The notes beneath the pieces are model-generated. The model saw only the letters and a list, made by a program, of their open reading frames with translations, did not search any database and had not been told where the DNA came from. A DNA stretch of 19,930 bases, from assembly GCA_946885605.1 (NCBI GenBank), contig CAMPGR010000065.1, forward strand, positions 1-19,930, given 5' to 3'. Source of the stretch: an uncultured Pseudomonadota bacterium. GTDB taxonomy: Bacteria > Pseudomonadota > Gammaproteobacteria > Burkholderiales > SG8-41. The position numbers and the translations under genes were made by a program. This document shows, piece after piece, positions 18,665 to 19,930 of the stretch (within the stretch, counting starts at the first letter, position 1; each line of letters begins with the position of its first letter).

Positions 18665-19426
18665 ATGCGCGGCAAGCTCGTAGCGGGCAACTGGAAGATG
18701 AACGGCAGTCTCGCCTTCAACCGGGCGCTGCTCCAGGATCTGATCCCCGCGATTTCCCCGCTGTCCGGCGTGAAGTGTGCGGTGTGCGTGCCGTTTCCGT
18801 ATCTGGCGCAGGTTGAGCAGATGCTGAGCGGCGGCGCCATCGAATGGGGCGCTCAGGATCTCTGCCGGTTCGACAACGGCCCGTATACCGGCGGCGTTTC
18901 GGCATCGATGCTGACCGACTTCGGCTGCCGCTATGCGATCGTCGGTCACTCGGAGCGGCGCAGTATTTTCGGTGACACGGATGAGATCGTGGCACGGAAG
19001 CACGCAGCGGCGCTCAAGGCCGGGCTGACACCCATCCTGTGCGTGGGTGAATCGCTGTCGGAGCGCGATGCCGGCGCCACCGAAGAAATCGTCGCGACGC
19101 AGCTCGATGCCGTGATTGAGCGCTCCGGTGCCGCAGGTCTTGCGCAATCCGTGATCGCCTACGAGCCGGTGTGGGCAATCGGCACTGGCAAGACAGCGTC
19201 ACCCGAGCAGGCGCAGGCGGTCCACGCGTACATCCGCCGGCGCGTTGCGGCGCATGACGCAGCGGTGGCCGGCGGGCTGCGAATACTTTACGGCGGCAGT
19301 GTGAAGGCGTCGAACTCCGCCCAGCTTTTCAGCATGCCGGATATCGATGGCGGACTGATCGGGGGCGCTTCGCTGATCGCGAGCGAGTTTGCCGCAATCT
19401 GCCGCTCTGCGGCGCAGGCGGCCTGA
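18665..19426 (+). CDS. tpiA: Triosephosphate isomerase
   Basis: Interconverts dihydroxyacetone phosphate and glyceraldehyde-3-phosphate in glycolysis and gluconeogenesis; cytoplasmic dimer. The 253-residue TIM barrel has all catalytic residues: Lys11 in AGNWKMNG (7-14), His95 in VGHSERR (93-99), and Glu167 in YEPVWAIGTGKTA (166-178, including the mobile lid loop), plus the phosphate-binding LYGGSVK (208-214). The ATG at 18665 is chosen because MRGKLVAGNWKMNG matches the family N-terminus; an in-frame upstream ATG at 18623 would lie between the promoter hexamers. It has its own promoter after the glmM terminator. secG follows after 12 bp. Confidence 0.98.
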   Translation: MRGKLVAGNWKMNGSLAFNRALLQDLIPAISPLSGVKCAVCVPFPYLAQVEQMLSGGAIEWGAQDLCRFDNGPYTGGVSASMLTDFGCRYAIVGHSERRSIFGDTDEIVARKHAAALKAGLTPILCVGESLSERDAGATEEIVATQLDAVIERSGAAGLAQSVIAYEPVWAIGTGKTASPEQAQAVHAYIRRRVAAHDAAVAGGLRILYGGSVKASNSAQLFSMPDIDGGLIGGASLIASEFAAICRSAAQAA

Positions 19427-19438
19427 CGTGAGAGCGAC

Positions 19439-19798
19439 ATGGAAATAGTAATTCTTGTGATACACATCCTCGCCGCGGCCGCCATCATCGGCCTCGTGCT
19501 GCTGCAGCATGGGAAAGGCGCGGATGTCGGCGCAGCGTTCGGCAGCGGCTCTTCGGGCAGTATCTTCGGGGCGTCGGGATCGGCAAACTTCCTGAGCCGC
19601 GCCACCGCGATCCTCGCCGTCGTATTCTTCATGACGAGCCTTGGCCTGACGGTGTTCTCGACGCAAAAAACCGAGGACAAGGGTGTGATGGCGACGCAAC
19701 CGGCTCCCAAGGAGTCGTTGCCCGACAAGATTCCCGCGCCCGCGGCTCAGAAGCCTGCGCCGGCGGACGAGTCGAAGGCGGGAGAGGTACCGAAGTGA
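19439..19798 (+). CDS. secG: Protein-export membrane protein SecG
   Basis: Small inner-membrane subunit of the SecYEG translocon that assists SecA-driven protein export. The 119-residue product has two hydrophobic segments (about 3-22 and 55-73) separated by the family's Gly/Ser-rich loop GAAFGSGSSGSIFGASGSANFLSR, quoted here in two parts by position: 31-40 and 41-54. The C-terminal 45 residues are a Pro/Ala/Lys-rich cytoplasm- or periplasm-facing tail, common in SecG. The ATG at 19439 lies 12 bp after tpiA with a GAGAG motif before it. The tRNA-Leu gene starts 47 bp downstream; secG-leuU adjacency is also seen in E. coli. Confidence 0.95.
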   Translation: MEIVILVIHILAAAAIIGLVLLQHGKGADVGAAFGSGSSGSIFGASGSANFLSRATAILAVVFFMTSLGLTVFSTQKTEDKGVMATQPAPKESLPDKIPAPAAQKPAPADESKAGEVPK

Positions 19799-19808
19799 TT
19801 CTGGCGCT

Positions 19809-19828
19809 CGCCGGCGCTCAAGCCGGCG
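19809..19828 (+). other. Hairpin between secG and tRNA-Leu
   Basis: CGCCGGC (19809-19815) and GCCGGCG (19822-19828) form a perfect 7-bp stem with a 6-nt loop. No T run follows and no promoter is visible before the tRNA, so the tRNA is probably cut from a longer tpiA-secG transcript and this hairpin would mark the mRNA 3' end after processing. Confidence 0.5.
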
Positions 19829-19845
19829 GGCAGCAGGATAGGCAT

Positions 19846-19930
19846 GCCGACGTGGTGGAATTGGTAGACACGCCGTCTTGAGGGGGCGGTGGCGAAAGCC
19901 GTGTGAGTTCGAGTCTCACCGTCGGCACCA
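19846..19930 (+). tRNA. leuU: tRNA-Leu (anticodon GAG)
   Basis: Full class II tRNA cloverleaf of 85 nt including an encoded CCA. The acceptor stem is GCCGACG (19846-19852) with CGTCGGC (19920-19926), followed by discriminator A and CCA (19928-19930). The anticodon stem CCGTC/GGCGG (19873-19877, 19885-19889, one G-U pair) encloses loop TTGAGGG with anticodon GAG at 19880-19882, reading CUC/CUU leucine codons. The long variable arm GGC-GAAA-GCC (19891-19900) is typical of tRNA-Leu. The T arm is GTGAG/CTCAC with loop TTCGAGT. It ends exactly at the window boundary. The E. coli gene next to secG is leuU with the same anticodon. Confidence 0.97.

Overview
This is a GC-rich, gene-dense chromosomal segment that looks betaproteobacterial. 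The evidence is gene order and protein character: a leftward hrcA-hemH-grpE-dnaK heat-shock block, a rightward nadK-recN pair, a fur/bamE-dapB divergent pair, and carAB-greA followed by yhbY/rlmE-ftsH-folP-glmM, then tpiA-secG-tRNA-Leu. Every protein-coding gene found is a recognisable housekeeping gene of near-normal length with its key catalytic residues present. I see no mobile element, CRISPR array, prophage, toxin system or gene of unknown function. I found no previously undescribed biological system. The points worth a second look lie in the intergenic DNA.

Layout. 1-3417 (minus strand): hrcA, hemH, grpE and dnaK (5' part only, cut by the window edge). hrcA-hemH are 14 bp apart; grpE has its own sigma-32-like promoter 28-52 bp upstream of its start. 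3418-3558: divergent promoter region with a GC-alternating palindrome. 3559-6104 (plus): nadK and recN. 6105-6195: convergent gap with a UUCG-capped hairpin. 6196-6627 (minus): fur. 6735-8011 (plus): bamE and dapB. 8141-13049 (plus): carA, carB and greA behind a clear promoter and a leader hairpin. 13049-13099: a hairpin built from inverted heptamer repeats, between convergent greA and yhbY. 13106-13462 (minus): yhbY, whose start codon is only 17 bp from that of the divergent rlmE. 13480-18516 (plus): rlmE, ftsH, folP and glmM, with a strong terminator-like hairpin between ftsH and folP. 18665-19930 (plus): tpiA with its own promoter, secG, and tRNA-Leu(GAG) ending exactly at the window edge.

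How the genes work together. The left block is protein quality control (HrcA repressor, GrpE/DnaK) with ferrochelatase embedded in it. The middle supplies NADP, DNA repair, iron regulation, outer-membrane assembly, lysine/diaminopimelate synthesis and carbamoyl phosphate for arginine and pyrimidines. The right block (greA to tRNA-Leu) parallels the Escherichia coli greA-yhbY-rlmE-ftsH-folP-glmM-secG-leuU cluster and joins transcript elongation, ribosome maturation, membrane proteolysis, folate, UDP-GlcNAc precursor and protein export. No stretch longer than 300 bases lacks a gene; the longest gaps are 1094-1273, 16999-17169 and 18517-18664, and their contents are described below.
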